Of a stretch of DNA of 64,000 nucleotides, positions 1 through 12,234 are shown one piece after another. The stretch covers positions 439,026,958 through 439,090,957 of the forward strand of contig CM068372.1 in the NCBI GenBank assembly GCA_034769895.1. The letters run 5' to 3'. Under the pieces are notes generated by a model, which did not search any database, was not told the origin of the DNA, and was given only the letters and a program-made list of their open reading frames with translations. Source of the DNA: Magicicada septendecula. Taxonomy: Eukaryota; Arthropoda; Insecta; Hemiptera; Cicadidae. The stretch's first letter is position 1. The number at the start of each line of letters is the position of its first letter. Made by a program: the position numbers and the translations under genes.

Positions 1-3000
1 GATACCTAGCGCGGTGCGTACTTCTGCGACGCGTACTAAGGAATCTTGACCCTGAAAAACATTGGTAATTACCCCACGCTTCCATTCTAGAGGGGGGGAA
101 TTGTCATCCAAAATGAGGACGAGTTGTCCGACCTTCAAATTTTTAAATGGGGTGCGCCATTTGTTGCGCTGCTGCAGCTGGTGCAGATAATCCCTAGACC
201 ACCGTTTCCAGATGGTCTGCGTAAATTTTTGGAGCAGAAGCCATCTGCCCAAATGAGTATTATTGCCTTGTGTATAGTCGGGTTCCGGAAGTGCCGTCAG
301 TGGAGCACCGACCAAAAAATGAGCGGGTGTTAAGGGTTCAGGGTCTCTAGCATCGTCGGACACGGCGCATAACGGGCGTGAGTTAAGGCAAGCCTCAATT
401 TGAGAAAGAAGGGTAGAATATTCCTCAAAATTCAAAATCGTACCGCCAATTACGCGACGTAAATGGAATTTAACACTCCTTACACCACTTTCCCACAAAC
501 CACCGAAATGAGGGGCTGAAGGGGGGATAAAGGACCATTTGATGCCGTGGAGACCGCAAAACTCCAGAGAAGATTGTTCAACTTCCTTGGAGGATAAAAA
601 TTTGTACCAATCATGCAACGTGTGGTTGGCACGACGAAAATTCGTGCCATTATCCGAAAATATTTGCGCGGGAATACCTCTGCGCGATATGAACCTTTTT
701 AAAGCCGCTATAAAGGCGTTGGAAGTAAGATCCGACACCAATTCTAAATGGATGGCCCTAGTACACATGCATATAAATAGAGCGATATATGCCTTGGTCG
801 TGGACTTAGAGCGCTGCCCGCCATGGCGCAAAAACACCGGACCTGCGTAATCCACGGCCGACTGTGAGAATGGCCTTGACGGCGTGACCCTAGAAGAGGG
901 TAATTGACCGAGTAATTGATTCGCGCCTTTAGCCCGGAAACGAAAACAAGTGACACACTTATGTATCACTGAGCGGATATAGGACTTATCGTGTATGATC
1001 CAATACTTACGCCTAAGCGAAGCTTGAGTTGATTGCACTCCAGCGTGCAACAAACGAATGTGTTCGTATTCAATTATTAATCTCGTGAGATGAGAGTGCG
1101 GGTGTAAAATTATTTGGTGTTTAGTCTCGTAGCTAAGTGGGGAGAATTGCAAGCGTCCACCCACTCTTAAAATGCCTGATTTATCCAGGAATGGGTTGAG
1201 AGCAAGAATTTTACTACTGCGTGGAAGGCACCGGTGTGCCTCAAGTTCCCTAACCTCTACGTCGAAATGCAACTTCTGAGATTGCCGGACAAAAACCAAG
1301 AGCGTGTCAGACAATTCTTGAGCCGACAAAAAGGACGTGTCTCTTTCAACCACCGCGAGCCTAGAATTGCGAAGAAATCGACGGCAGTATGCGAAGACGC
1401 GAATAAGCCTCGTAAGAGATGAATAGTTTTCAATGTAACTATGTGTTGAGGACGCGACAATTAGTGAGGTTTGAGCCTGCTTGCGACGTTCCTCTTCAAT
1501 GTCGGGAAAGGTACAGGGAGTATTAATGTCGAACGCGCTGACCGGCCATGAGGCCGCCTCACGAGCCAACCAGGAGGGACCATGCCACCATTGAGCATGA
1601 CAGTGCAGACTACGAGGGAGGCAACCGCGCGATAAAACGTCGGCTTTATTTTCATATGCTATTTGAGCCAGACAACGCGTAGCAAGGAAGGAGGCACTAG
1701 CAGTGCCATATGTAACCGTCCTTAACGCGTAATGTCGCAATTCCTTATGCGGTGCATCACGCCAAACAATGCGTTGCAAGTTTGAATCCTTAGGATTAAC
1801 AATGATCTGGCGATACAGCTTTTCAATGTCCGCAATAAGTACGTATCGGTGGGTGCGGAACCGAACCATTATCGAAAACAGATCCTGCTGGATCGTAGGA
1901 CCGACCATTAAAGTGTCGTTAAGGGACAAATTATTGGTGGTTTTAGCGGATGCGTCAAATACCACGCGCAATTTAGTGGTTAAGCTAGAGTCTTTGAAGA
2001 CTGCGTGATGGGGCAGATAAAAGATCTCTGACCTGTCAAGCGACAGATCGTATTCATTAAGCGGCGACATGTGGCCAAGTCTTAAGTAGTCATTCATGAA
2101 CTCACTATAATCCTTGTAAAGGGTAGGGTTCTGCTTGAATTTGAATTCTAACGATTGGAATCTTCGTATTGCTCCGCGGAGAGAATCTCCCAAATAAGAT
2201 TTATCAGATCTGCGGGGCAGGGCTACCACGAATCTCCCGTCGCGATTGCGGCTAGTGTTTTTCACGAAATGCCTTTCACACGGTGAGTCCTCAGATCGGG
2301 TTTCGCGACTAGAGATTTCCTCCAACTTCCAAAATTCCTTTAGTTGCGAGGAAACCTGATTATCATCCTTACAGACCATAAATGAAGAAACCGTTCTAGT
2401 CATGTCGACGTTGAATGGTAAGTCACCGGCCAAAATAAATCCTAACTTGGTTTCCTGAATTATAGGAAAGTGTGGTCCGCGCGTATATTTCACAGGTTCA
2501 ATTAATTGTAGAAAATATTGAGCGCCGATTAATATATCGACTTGCGATGAGCAATGTAGGTGAGGATCCGCCAGGAATATGCGCTTGGGTAAATTTAAAG
2601 AGGTAAGATTGAATGACTCCGCCGGTAAATTATTAGTTATACTGGGTAATACGGCACAATGTACGTTTAACGTGAAGGGTTTATAGCGTGAATGTAGCCT
2701 TACATTAGTGCTGAATTCAGCCTGGGAAAGCGAGTTGTTTATACCCGTGATGGGCAATTGCGATTTAACTAATTGGAGGCCCATCCTGCGGGCGAAATCC
2801 ATTGTGCAAAAGTTCGCTTGAGAACCGGAATCCAGTAATATCCTAACGGGAAATTTTTTGCCGACCTTATTGTATGTCATACAGACGGCGGTAGATAACA
2901 ATACCGATTTATTGGTCTGTGATTTCAGTGAGCACTGGTTGTTAACAGAAGTTACGTCCCTGTTGGGGACATGAATCATGGTGTGGTGACGCCTAGAACA

Positions 3001-4157
3001 TTTTTTACACGAAAATTTGGAGGGACATTTTGAACCCTCGTGTCCCGAACGGAGACAGTTTAAGCAAAGTTTGTTTTTAAGTAACGCATTTTTTCTATCA
3101 GGGATAGACAGCGATATAAATTGTGGGCAATCGCTAAGTCTATGCTCACCGTTACATAGCCTGCATAAATTATTTCTAATATGTGAGTGGAATGCGCCCT
3201 TTGGATTGCTTATCTGTTTAACTGCCTTGCGATAAGGAGACTTATCGCTTTTGTTCAACCTGCTCGTTGGGCTAGTCGCGTTATCGATATTTTGCAGTAG
3301 TTTCCTACGTGAATTTAAAAAATTTATAAAACTATTAAAATCAGGGAGTTTATGCTCCGATAAACTCTCTTTCCACAAACGTAAAGTATAACTGTCAAGT
3401 TTTTTGGCTAGATAATTTACGACAATAATTTCAAACGTGTTGACTGGCAGTTTGAGATTATTTAAAGCGTTTATGTTTCCAGAGATTTGATCAATAAATT
3501 GCGATATGCTACCTTGGGATTCCTGCTGAACTAATGGTACGTCTAGGACATTCCACACGTGGTGAGCGGAGACAATCAGCTTACTATCATATCTATTCCT
3601 CAACAGATCGATAGCCACCGCGTAATTTTCATGTGTTATGGGTAATGATTTTATTACGTTAAGCGCCTCGCCATGTAATGACGAGTGTAAATAATGAAGC
3701 TTCTGTATATCTGTCAGGTCTGTTCTGACATGAATTAGTTCCATAAAAATATGGTAATAATGTTGCCATTCCACAATACTACCCTCGAACCGTGGTAATT
3801 TTATTGGTTCCAATTGAATGGGGGTTGTTTTAGGCTGTTTACCATCAGTATTAATTAGTGGTTTTTGGTTCAAGTGCTCAGATTGCTCCAACAAGTGTTG
3901 CAATTTACATTCTATAGCACAGAGATCGTCCTCCGTTTGCACTCTATCACTTGTTGACGCAACGTCTGCTTCCTCAGCCTCGATTTGTGACTGTATCTCG
4001 TCATATTTGGTGGATAATTCCATCAAATGACGCAGTTTTATTTTGAGCGCATGAGGATCGCTGTTTAACAAATCAAAATTATCCGCGAAGGTATTTATTC
4101 GGGATATTGAGGCCTTAATTGTACCTCGTTTTTTTATCAGAGCCCTTACATCGGCCA
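1..4157 (-). CDS. BEL/Pao retrotransposon gag-pol, partial, internally deleted
   Basis: Reading the minus strand from the ATG at 4157-4155 gives about 1,385 codons with no stop or frameshift; the frame runs off the window at base 1. Domains in order: gag-like N-terminus; cysteine knuckles near residues 330-390 (CRLCNGEHRLSDC, CLNCLRSGHEGSKC, then CKKCSRRHH); an aspartic protease motif DSGSQ near 441; RT start with LRVVFDASA near 730 and ADIEKLYRQI near 775; integrase with zinc-finger His/Cys residues, then Asp in VDYAGP (about 1100), Asp in SDNGTNF (about 1167) and Glu in GLWES (about 1218); and a C-terminal VGQLV...DDNSPP region typical of BEL elements. Between LATRCLAQIA and ADVLSRG the YVDD palm, thumb and whole RNase H are missing, so polymerase function is lost although the frame is open. 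Full BEL polyproteins are several hundred residues longer. It would encode particle, protease and integrase parts but would need RT supplied in trans. Confidence 0.9.
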
Positions 4158-4973
4158 TTATTACAGTTTGAGATAAAAAATGGAAAGATATTTAGAAACA
4201 ATTGAGCATCGAGCATGTGAACCACAAACTTAATTTTGAATGAGTTTAAATACGTTTGGTAGCTAGCGATCGTTGGTTTGAACATAAACTTACTCTCTCT
4301 AACTAATCAAACTCGTTGGCAGTTAAATTATTGAAATTATAAATCTAAATGATTACAAAGTATAGCTTTATCTTTAAAGTTCTGACTGATAATGAGCTGC
4401 CAACCATCTATTAATTTATATTATGTAATAAGTTAATTGTTTATATAAATATGTCAAAAATACACACTGGGTGAAATATTATTAAAAATAAATCAAATAT
4501 AGGTAAAGTTTATAGTCACGTGGCCGTCGATCCATTCGTGATGAAGCTGGCTTCGATCCCGTTTGGAGCTGCTACACCTCCTGTCTCTGCCGGTTAGCCG
4601 TTGCCTCATGTTGTACCCTCCATCATTTAAAGCTGTGGAATCTCGTAAATGTTGTCCTGTTTCGTCCCGTCGTCTCTGGTCTACTGCTTGGCTGAATCTT
4701 GTCGAGATGACTGCGACGTGCTTCACGATAATGGTGTCGCTCAGGACGAAAATGATGCCCGTCTGTCGTGATTAACTTCAGATTGGTTTTTCCAGAAATG
4801 ATGTATATAAATAAATGTTGTCGCCTGTGTACTCAGGTATGAGAAATCTGTGCCGTTAGGACCAAAAATGATGTAGTTTGTTTTGGCCTGAAAATGTGAA
4901 ATCCTGCCTGATTGGACCAAAAATGATGTCGTTTTTGGCCTGAAATGTGAAATCCGGCCCGGAGGACCAAAAA
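4158..4973 (-). other. BEL element 5' leader with reiterated primer-site region
   Basis: Untranslated stretch between the putative 5' LTR and the BEL start codon. Next to the LTR (4842-4973) a unit of about 51-56 bp occurs about two and a half times. Each copy carries GGACCAAAAATG on the plus strand, read TTTTTGGTCC on the element strand, followed by a diverged copy of a CGGGCCGGATTTCA-like stretch. A TTTGGTCC-type sequence directly after the LTR fits the position of the tRNA primer-binding site, so the primer-site neighbourhood appears repeated. The rest (4160-4840) has no long ORF on the element strand. Confidence 0.5.
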
Positions 4974-5421
4974 TGTTGCGGTTTGGAAGCTCTTGAAGAA
5001 TCGCGAGTTATTCCAAAGACGCTAATAAGGAAAGCTGGATTGTTTGTTAGAAAGAAGTGGACTGTATTTGAGATATTGAACATGCGTTTATTGAATAATT
5101 TGGTTTGTTAGTTACGATCGGCACGTGCGGAAGCATTTGAGGCGAAAATGCCCGAGATTAATTTTGAATGAAATCGTGGTCCATTGCAGATGGACGCAGG
5201 TAGACGATTAAAGTGAAATGTTATAAATGCATGCTGTATAATAGCCAAAAGCCGCGGCTGTAAGAGAAGTGTTTAACGAGAGTTGCGCTCGGAGTCGTGT
5301 TATAAACTAAACTAATACTGGCTTGCAGTCGGCTAGGCTGGCCGATTGCAAGGTTTGATAAAAGCGTGACGTCATCCGCGCGTGCCGTGCAATGTTAGTA
5401 GGCTGCTTACAACTGACAACA
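4974..5421 (-). mobile_element. Putative 5' LTR of the BEL element
   Basis: 448-bp segment ending TGTTG...CAACA, a five-base terminal inverted repeat of the TG...CA type. It lies upstream of the gag-pol frame, and the likely primer site abuts its inner end. On the element strand it contains an AATAAA signal near the inner third (plus-strand tttattgaat around 5085-5095), as expected for the R region. The partner LTR lies beyond the left edge, so the two-LTR test cannot be made here. Confidence 0.55.
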
Positions 5422-5742
5422 CAGTACAAAGTTTAAACATGTGTGTTGACCTTCATTTACAGTAATGTGTTAAGATATCGTTGCGACTTGCATATCGCCT
5501 CTGTGTGTTTATGCCTCTGTGTTTATGCCTTTGTGTTTATGGCTGTCCCATAACTGGTTATATAAACGACAAAACGGGCCAGCGTATAGTCGACATCATG
5601 AGTTCGCGAGTTCCGCTAAACAGGATGAGCGTTCGTATCAGTGTGACTGTAGGCGATATTTAGTGAAATTAGCAAATTTTTAATTGTTTACTTGTATTGC
5701 AAACTATTCTACTTATTAGAATTTTTGGTGACGTTTTAATAT
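5422..5742. other. Flank between BEL LTR and solo LTR
   Basis: No gene recognised. The only structure is a short run of TGTGTTTATGCCT-like repeats around 5500-5545. Confidence 0.4.
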
Positions 5743-7108
5743 TGTTACGACTGTCACGGTGATTGTCGTGCGTACAGTGGAAACAGAATAACCGACACCA
5801 AAGAAGTCACTAATTACAAACTTTAATTAGACACAAACAGCAGTTATAAATCAACAAAGCATGCTTACACAATAATTCAAGTTGAATTTATCCAACACAC
5901 AATCATTACAGTTCCGCACTAATTAACAAAATGACAGTGGCGACTGGTGGTTGAAAAATTTGGGGGCAGATGGGTTGGGTGGAATAACATTGTTTTATTC
6001 TCTGAATAGAAAATGTCCAAGTCTCCTCCCTTCCAAACAATACACAAGGAAAGGAAAATACTGCAATTTTAGTGTCACACCTACATAACCACGAATATTT
6101 ATTGTATGAATCTTTTCTGAATTACGATTAAATATTGTGTTACCTGATTTTACGCTTTGATTAAAATTTGAAAGGTCTGGTGTAAGCCTACTTACTCTCT
6201 TAATTTCAAATTTTTCCTCAATAGGACGTAAACTGAACGCCGTTTTCGGTAAGTTTTTCGACAGAATTCATTGCGTCCTAGCAGTTAAATATTATAAATA
6301 TCTTACACTATGAAAGCTTAATCCTTTATATGTACTATTATTTACATTTGACGATGAATTGGATTGACACTAACAACGACCTTACAAATTCCAATCAAGC
6401 GCACCACGTGTTATTTACCAACAAACAGACTGGTGGCGCCGTGACGTACAAGCGGGGTTTGCAGCCCCTAATCACACCAAGCAAGCCTATGTCGTTGTAA
6501 TAGGAACAACCGAGTCTAGCCAGCCAGAGCACTACTCCACTGTATTTCCCCATATACAAAGCGCGTCACAGTTGGTGCATACACCGCGGCAAGAGTGTGT
6601 ACGGTTTTTAGTACTTGCCTTGCGCTTTTCAATCGGCAAATGATTAATTACGATGATTTAGCTTCGAAACACTATTATTAGTTATGGTTTTATTCATAAT
6701 TTTATAATTTAAAATACAATTCGGGAATTATTGGGGGTTGTGCAACCGTGCAACCTAAGGACGGGCCGCCACTGCAAATGATCACTTCCCTCTAAACCTC
6801 CATTAACTTCGATCCACGCACTTCAATAACACCAGGTGCAAAATGAAAACAGGGCCGTTCCGAAATCCAATATTTATACCTCCGTTGTCTTGCAGTGTAG
6901 TCAGGTAGCGAGCCTGGATGACTATAGAGTAGTCGAGTAAACGTCTGGAAGGGGCTTCGAATCTCGCGTGACCTTGAACAGTCCATAGCGTTACGTGATT
7001 CTACCGGGTAGGATAATCTGTAAAGGTCTGGGACAGTCTCGCGCGCCGTGTGCCCAGAACCATGTACGTATCCAGCGATTTGGTACTATACATTTCACCA
7101 GCGTAACA
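5743..7108. mobile_element. Solo LTR (copy 1), interrupted by a hAT-like insertion
   Basis: Begins TGTTACGACTGTC and ends CAGCGTAACA, with TGTTACG/CGTAACA inverted ends typical of gypsy-type LTRs. It is flanked by ATAT on both sides, a likely 4-bp target duplication. Removing the 840-bp insertion and its 8-bp duplication leaves about 518 bp, matching the two other copies in the window (510 and 506 bp). Shared landmarks include AACAGAATAACCGACACC near the left end and a CCAGG...GAGCCTGGATG...GTCGAG stretch in the right half. No internal retroelement region is attached, so this is a solo LTR left by recombination. Orientation cannot be fixed. Confidence 0.65.
5935..6774. mobile_element. Non-autonomous hAT-like element inserted in solo LTR copy 1
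   Basis: 840-bp insertion with ends CAGTGGCGAC and CCGCCACTG, an 8-9 bp terminal inverted repeat of hAT type. Flanks are CAAAATGA (5927-5934) and CAAATGAT (6775-6782), an 8-bp target duplication with one slip. The uninterrupted sister LTR at 45.3 kb has a matching single-copy site. No transposase frame is visible inside. Confidence 0.7.
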
Positions 7109-7823
7109 ATATTATTTGTGGAGAGTGCCGATTTGTAAATTTTACAAAGAGGAGAACTGTTCTAATACTAGTGTTGTATACGCAAAGCGTTGTTAATCCT
7201 TGTGAGTATCGATTTCTCTGGTGTCTAATAATTTATTCCACTGTTACAGCATCACGATCCACGCGACTGCTGTACAAAAAATGTAAAATTTTATTTTACT
7301 TCCAGATTAGTAGAGAATTTATTACAACATGACCTCTAGGTTTTATGCGAGCAGAAAATTTATCAACTCCCCCACACACACGCGCGTACGCACTTAGTAA
7401 TTGGGAACAATGGTTACAATTTACATTCATTTTATATGAAAATTCCTCGCTATTCGTACGTGGCATTAATTCGCGAACTGACGCCCGGCGAGGAGAGGTA
7501 CGCACACCTCGCATTTGTTAATTACCTCTCATGTAGTATTCATTACCTGTGCAGCCAGCCGACGCGATGACGATCACAGAGAATTTTAAATATGACATCA
7601 ATAACGAAGTGAGAGGGAGAGACAGAGACAGACAGATAGACAGAAACAGAGAGTATCAATCACGGAATATTATTAATCCTTATGCAGACGTACGGATTAG
7701 CTGGTGTCTGTGGTTCGGCGATCAATACGCGACAGATTGACTATCATGGTCAAGTGGAGCGGATCTCGCCTCTTGGATTGCCTGGCCTGCACCACTGTCA
7801 CTCTCTACACCCACATACGAGAC

Positions 7824-7825
<2 letters not shown>

Positions 7826-7862
<37 letters not shown>
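7826..7862. repeat. (TG)n microsatellite
   Basis: About 18 uninterrupted TG units. Confidence 0.95.
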
Positions 7863-7865
<3 letters not shown>

Positions 7866-7934
7866 AAAATGTGCACCCTCCCCAATCGGCGCGATTGTAC
7901 GTTGCCCGATGTGAAGATGGTGAATCACTGTTGA

Positions 7935-8644
7935 GCCGGGCACGCACTAACCATCGCCTCTGTCCAGCATGACCGACGTCGGTGATGGATGTGCCCACCA
8001 TACTGTCGTGCAACTTGTCCAGCGTGCCAGACGTTCTTTAGTTTTTTTAGTTATTTTTTAGTTATTTTTATTCATGTAATCTGCCGAGGATACGTCCCAC
8101 AGACATCTATTTAATTTATATTTTTCGATAAATTTTGATGTTATTTCACGGTCCATTATGAACTGTAATTAAAACAAATTAATAATAACAATATTTAAAA
8201 TAATAACTGCTAATGATATTTGAATGTATTATGTAAACGAAGAATAAACTAACCTAAATATTAAACTGAAAGTTTATCTGAATCCTTACTTACTAAATAT
8301 AAACTAAAGAATTAATGTAACTTAAAATTAAACAGTAAACATTTATTAAACGAATGTGCCCTAAAACATGTACTGTACTTGCTCGAAAATGACGATTTGA
8401 TAGACAGCAAGCGTACACATGATCAAACATGCACGATGCACGATTCCTTGACATCCGTCAACACTACACACGATCCATACGCACGTCGTGCGGCTTGAGA
8501 TGATGGTCTTGCTGGATTCATTTTTCGTCGTGCACATCCTTCAAAAAATACAAGACGTGCGGATGGATGTCAAAGCTACGCACTGTCGTTTTTGACTTGT
8601 TGTCCGTCATGACGTCCAGCGGCGATGGTTAGTGCGTGACCGGC
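7935..8644. mobile_element. MITE-like DNA element with long inverted ends
   Basis: Left end GCCGGGCACGCACTAACC and right end reading GCCGGTCACGCACTAACC on the opposite strand agree over about 27 bp with two mismatches. Weaker inverted similarity continues inward for tens of bases (CATGACCGAC against CATGACGGAC). No ORF inside. I see no clear target duplication, so the superfamily is unassigned. Confidence 0.5.
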
Positions 8645-11600
8645 TTTAGTGTATGTACTTACGCTGTCTAGAACTTGTATTGTTTTCCACAACATTTAAC
8701 AACTATACATGAGTGGATAATACAATTAATTGCAAAATTTTATTGAATAAATGTGCACCTGTTCGTTTATACACTTTTAAATTAGGTATATTATATCGTA
8801 GTCTTGTGAAGTCCAAGCAACTATAGAGTCCAGAGATTAGTGTAATGTTCTGACTTATGATTTCATTTTACTTCCTTTTTTTGTATCGGCCATCTGAGGA
8901 CCATATGCCAATTCTTTATCCCTTGTTCTTTTCTTTTTCTCCAATATTCTTTTATCTTTTCACTATGTCTCTTCTTCCTGTCTTCAGTCTACTTTGAAGC
9001 TGGGTTTTTCTCTTTCCTACCCTGGACTCCTTCCATTTTACAATGTGCTATTATACTAATTTATGCAAATTCAATTATTCAATTAGATTAAATGTGTCAA
9101 ATTGCTTTATTTATGTGAATATATTAATTACTCTGATATAATTAACTGTATTCATTAACGATTAGCATAATTACTGAGACCCTTTATTGTCGTTATAAAC
9201 CGATATAAGGAAATTTACTACAAACAATTCAATTAACGTTAGTGTTTCGTTACTATAGGTTTGTGACAATAATGAATGCATGAAATACTTAACAAATAAA
9301 TACTTATTTATTAAACATCATTCAAATAAACTTCTGATACATAAATGTAAATTGTGACCTGAAAATACATTCAAGAAAAACATATAAGAATATGAATCAC
9401 AATATATATATCCGTTTTGTTGCTTGCTGTAAAACATAACATACAATACAATAAACATACACAAACATAGACAATCAAATATTATTTATTCTACACTAAT
9501 GCGTTCATTTTGCCTCAGATGAGTAGCTTTTTATGTTTAATATTATCATAACAATTGATCTAATTTCTCAAAGTGTGGTTTCTTGGAAAAGAGACAGAGC
9601 AATAGTTTTATTATAATATTAATAACATGAGGATTTTACTTGAGATAGTGAATATCCAAAACTCCATCGGTGAGGATTCCTGTTCACTGATGATCCCATG
9701 TAAGTAGAAGTTCCGTAGATTAGGTATTTGTCATCACTTTTCACTCGCGGATAAGATTCACTCCCGGTCTGTGTCGTTGTTGTTGGCATTGCCCGTTAAT
9801 AATGAAAGTTTATAGAGTCTTGTGTTGCATAAGTGCATTCATTATTAGTGGTTGTGTACAAATAACTGTCTGTCGCTAAACTGCTTCGTGTGTTTATATA
9901 CGTTTAATTTAGTTGGATCATGATTGTGTGCAATATTGAGCACGAGTGTTATGAGCGCTAAGTCACTTATTGTTTCTGAGTTCGCACGACTGAGATAGTT
10001 ATACCTGAATCATAGTGTGTTCTGATATCGATCACTGTGTTCGTAATTGTCGCGCCAAAGTTATAACATCGAGTCGTTCGTTCACTTATTAATGTTTGGT
10101 TTGCATGACGAAATACTTTCAAAGTTTATAGTATCAAACTCAAATTCTAGCGATGCTTATATCACTTCACACTTCGCGTTACTGCGGTAAACTTCTGTAA
10201 ACTTAGTGAAATACTGACATAAAGTTTTGTAAGACTGTTATTAAAATTGAAGACTGATTAACTGAGTAACTTTTGGATAACTGACTTAGTTTTGAACAAC
10301 TGGTAACTGAGTAATACCGATTGACTGATTGAAAAACTGCGTGACTGTCTGAGAACTATTGAATAACCGAGAAAACTGCGTAACTGACTGCCTTGCGTAC
10401 CCCGTAAACAGTTTTTATTAAACGTCTTCTACCATAATGCAACTTTCTGTCGAACACGCCTCTGGTCAGTCTCGATAGGTCAGATATTTCCTTCCACTAT
10501 GAAGATCTATGGTTCTCGACACCCTGATTTTCTGTTCTGGTTGTCACCATGACGACAGTCCTCTCCACTTGCTTCTTTGGAAGATGCCAAACTCTGGTTG
10601 GCTATCGAACATCCCCTAAAATACACGGCGAAAGGGCTTCGCACTACTTCTTAGAATTTAGAGTAATTACTCGCCTGTCCGTCAAACATTTGTTCTTGTG
10701 AGTTTCCCAAGGCCTGCTGTTATTCCCTTACTAACAATACGTAGCGCCTCGTTCATTGTTTGACTTCCCTTCGTCTTTTTTCTGCCAATTAACAGCTTCT
10801 TGCTCGTCGTCATCCCAAGATGCCTCCACGGTCTCTCGTCATAAATATCAGTTGTCATCCTAACGTTGTTTTCACGCTGTGCAACACCCTTGACTGTATT
10901 CCTTTGGTGTACGTTGCTTTGCCTTCATAGTGGGTAAAACCTTTCTAAATCATTTGTGAGTGAGTATCCTTTTCTTAAGGCTCGCACGCTTCGATTTAAC
11001 CCTGCAGCATGTGCTCGCTTCAATTTCTGCGTATCCGCGCCACTGGACTCTGCTTTTGTTCAGTTTGTTGTGGTGTTGTAAATCTGAGTTGAGCTTGGCC
11101 TGTCACAGTCGATCCTATTTCCTTTTGTTGTGTTATGTCAGGCGTTCTCTCATTGTCTTGTAGCTAGCGTCGGGTTGACGTGTCGTTAAATTGTCCTTAT
11201 TTATTACTCTGGCTTGGGTTGGTGACTTGACTTGTGCAAACGCACATCTCGATCATAAAATTATGAAATTAAAATTGTTGATCGCTATAGCGTCCCCAAA
11301 TTGGATTGGATGTTGGATTCTCAGGTGACAATCTAATCCAATTTCCGCGCTCTGTCCTTGTTGTGGGTGTCTTCTTTGGGAAAGGTCACGGTCAGTTAAC
11401 CTAATTTCCTTTGTCTGGCGTATATTGATAGATATTCTCTATCTTTTGGTATTAATTGACTATAGGAATTTATTGCCATGCATCTGAGTAAGAATGAACG
11501 CATTTTTTTACATATGATACATGTGTAAATAGATCATATAAGATTGTTTTATAATAATAATAATAATAAATGAGGATACCTATGTTATATACTTACAACA

Positions 11601-12197
11601 TAATAAATGAGATAACGATCTCTTAACATTAAATTCAATTAATCATGTATTGTGTTAGTCGTACTACAATAAATAATACCTTTAACATATTTCAAGTGTT
11701 TCAAAACTATAATTTATAAACAAATAAACACATATATAGAATCACTAATCATCATCAAACATCACTTACAATGCACATTACTATTGTTTATTTTAATTGA
11801 CAAAATATGTACAAATGTACATGACCTATGAACAACTAAGGGTTCATTTCATATCATTGTAATCATTGACAACTTTGTTCTATAAGGTTTCGAATGTTCA
11901 ACCTCATATTTGAATAGTTGATTCTACACTACTTGTTTGTTTTATATGTCCATTCACGTGCTCACTGTATTTTCTCAGCAATTTATTGCTGCACATTCGA
12001 TCAAAGTTTCGCACCATAAGTGTCTTTTATTCACGGTACGTGCTATCGAAATGCTTCATAAATATTAGTTACTTGACATCTGATTAGTGTCATTTATTAA
12101 ATACATTGTGATCTAAGAAATCACGTGAATTTTAGATTGTATATGTTATTATGTCACACATCTTATTATTTAGCTAGTTGGACTGGCTTCGCGTGAC
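8645..12197. other. AT-rich stretch without a recognised gene
   Basis: No ORF that I can assign. The part nearest 12198 is probably 3' LTR of the adjacent gypsy element, but its far boundary is not visible. 10250-10400 has many irregular copies of an AACTGAGTAACT-like motif. 11296-11346 contains an imperfect hairpin (AATTGGATTGGAT against AATCTAATCCAATT). Confidence 0.4.
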
Positions 12198-12234
12198 AAT
12201 CACCTAATGCTTGTGCTCCCCTCCCCACAGTCAA
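12198..12234 (-). other. Polypurine tract and 3' LTR boundary of the gypsy element
   Basis: Just after the pol stop, the element strand reads GTGGGGAGGGGAGCACAAG, a plausible polypurine tract. It is followed by TGTCACGCG, a possible LTR start at 12198. The matching LTR end could not be placed. Confidence 0.35.
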
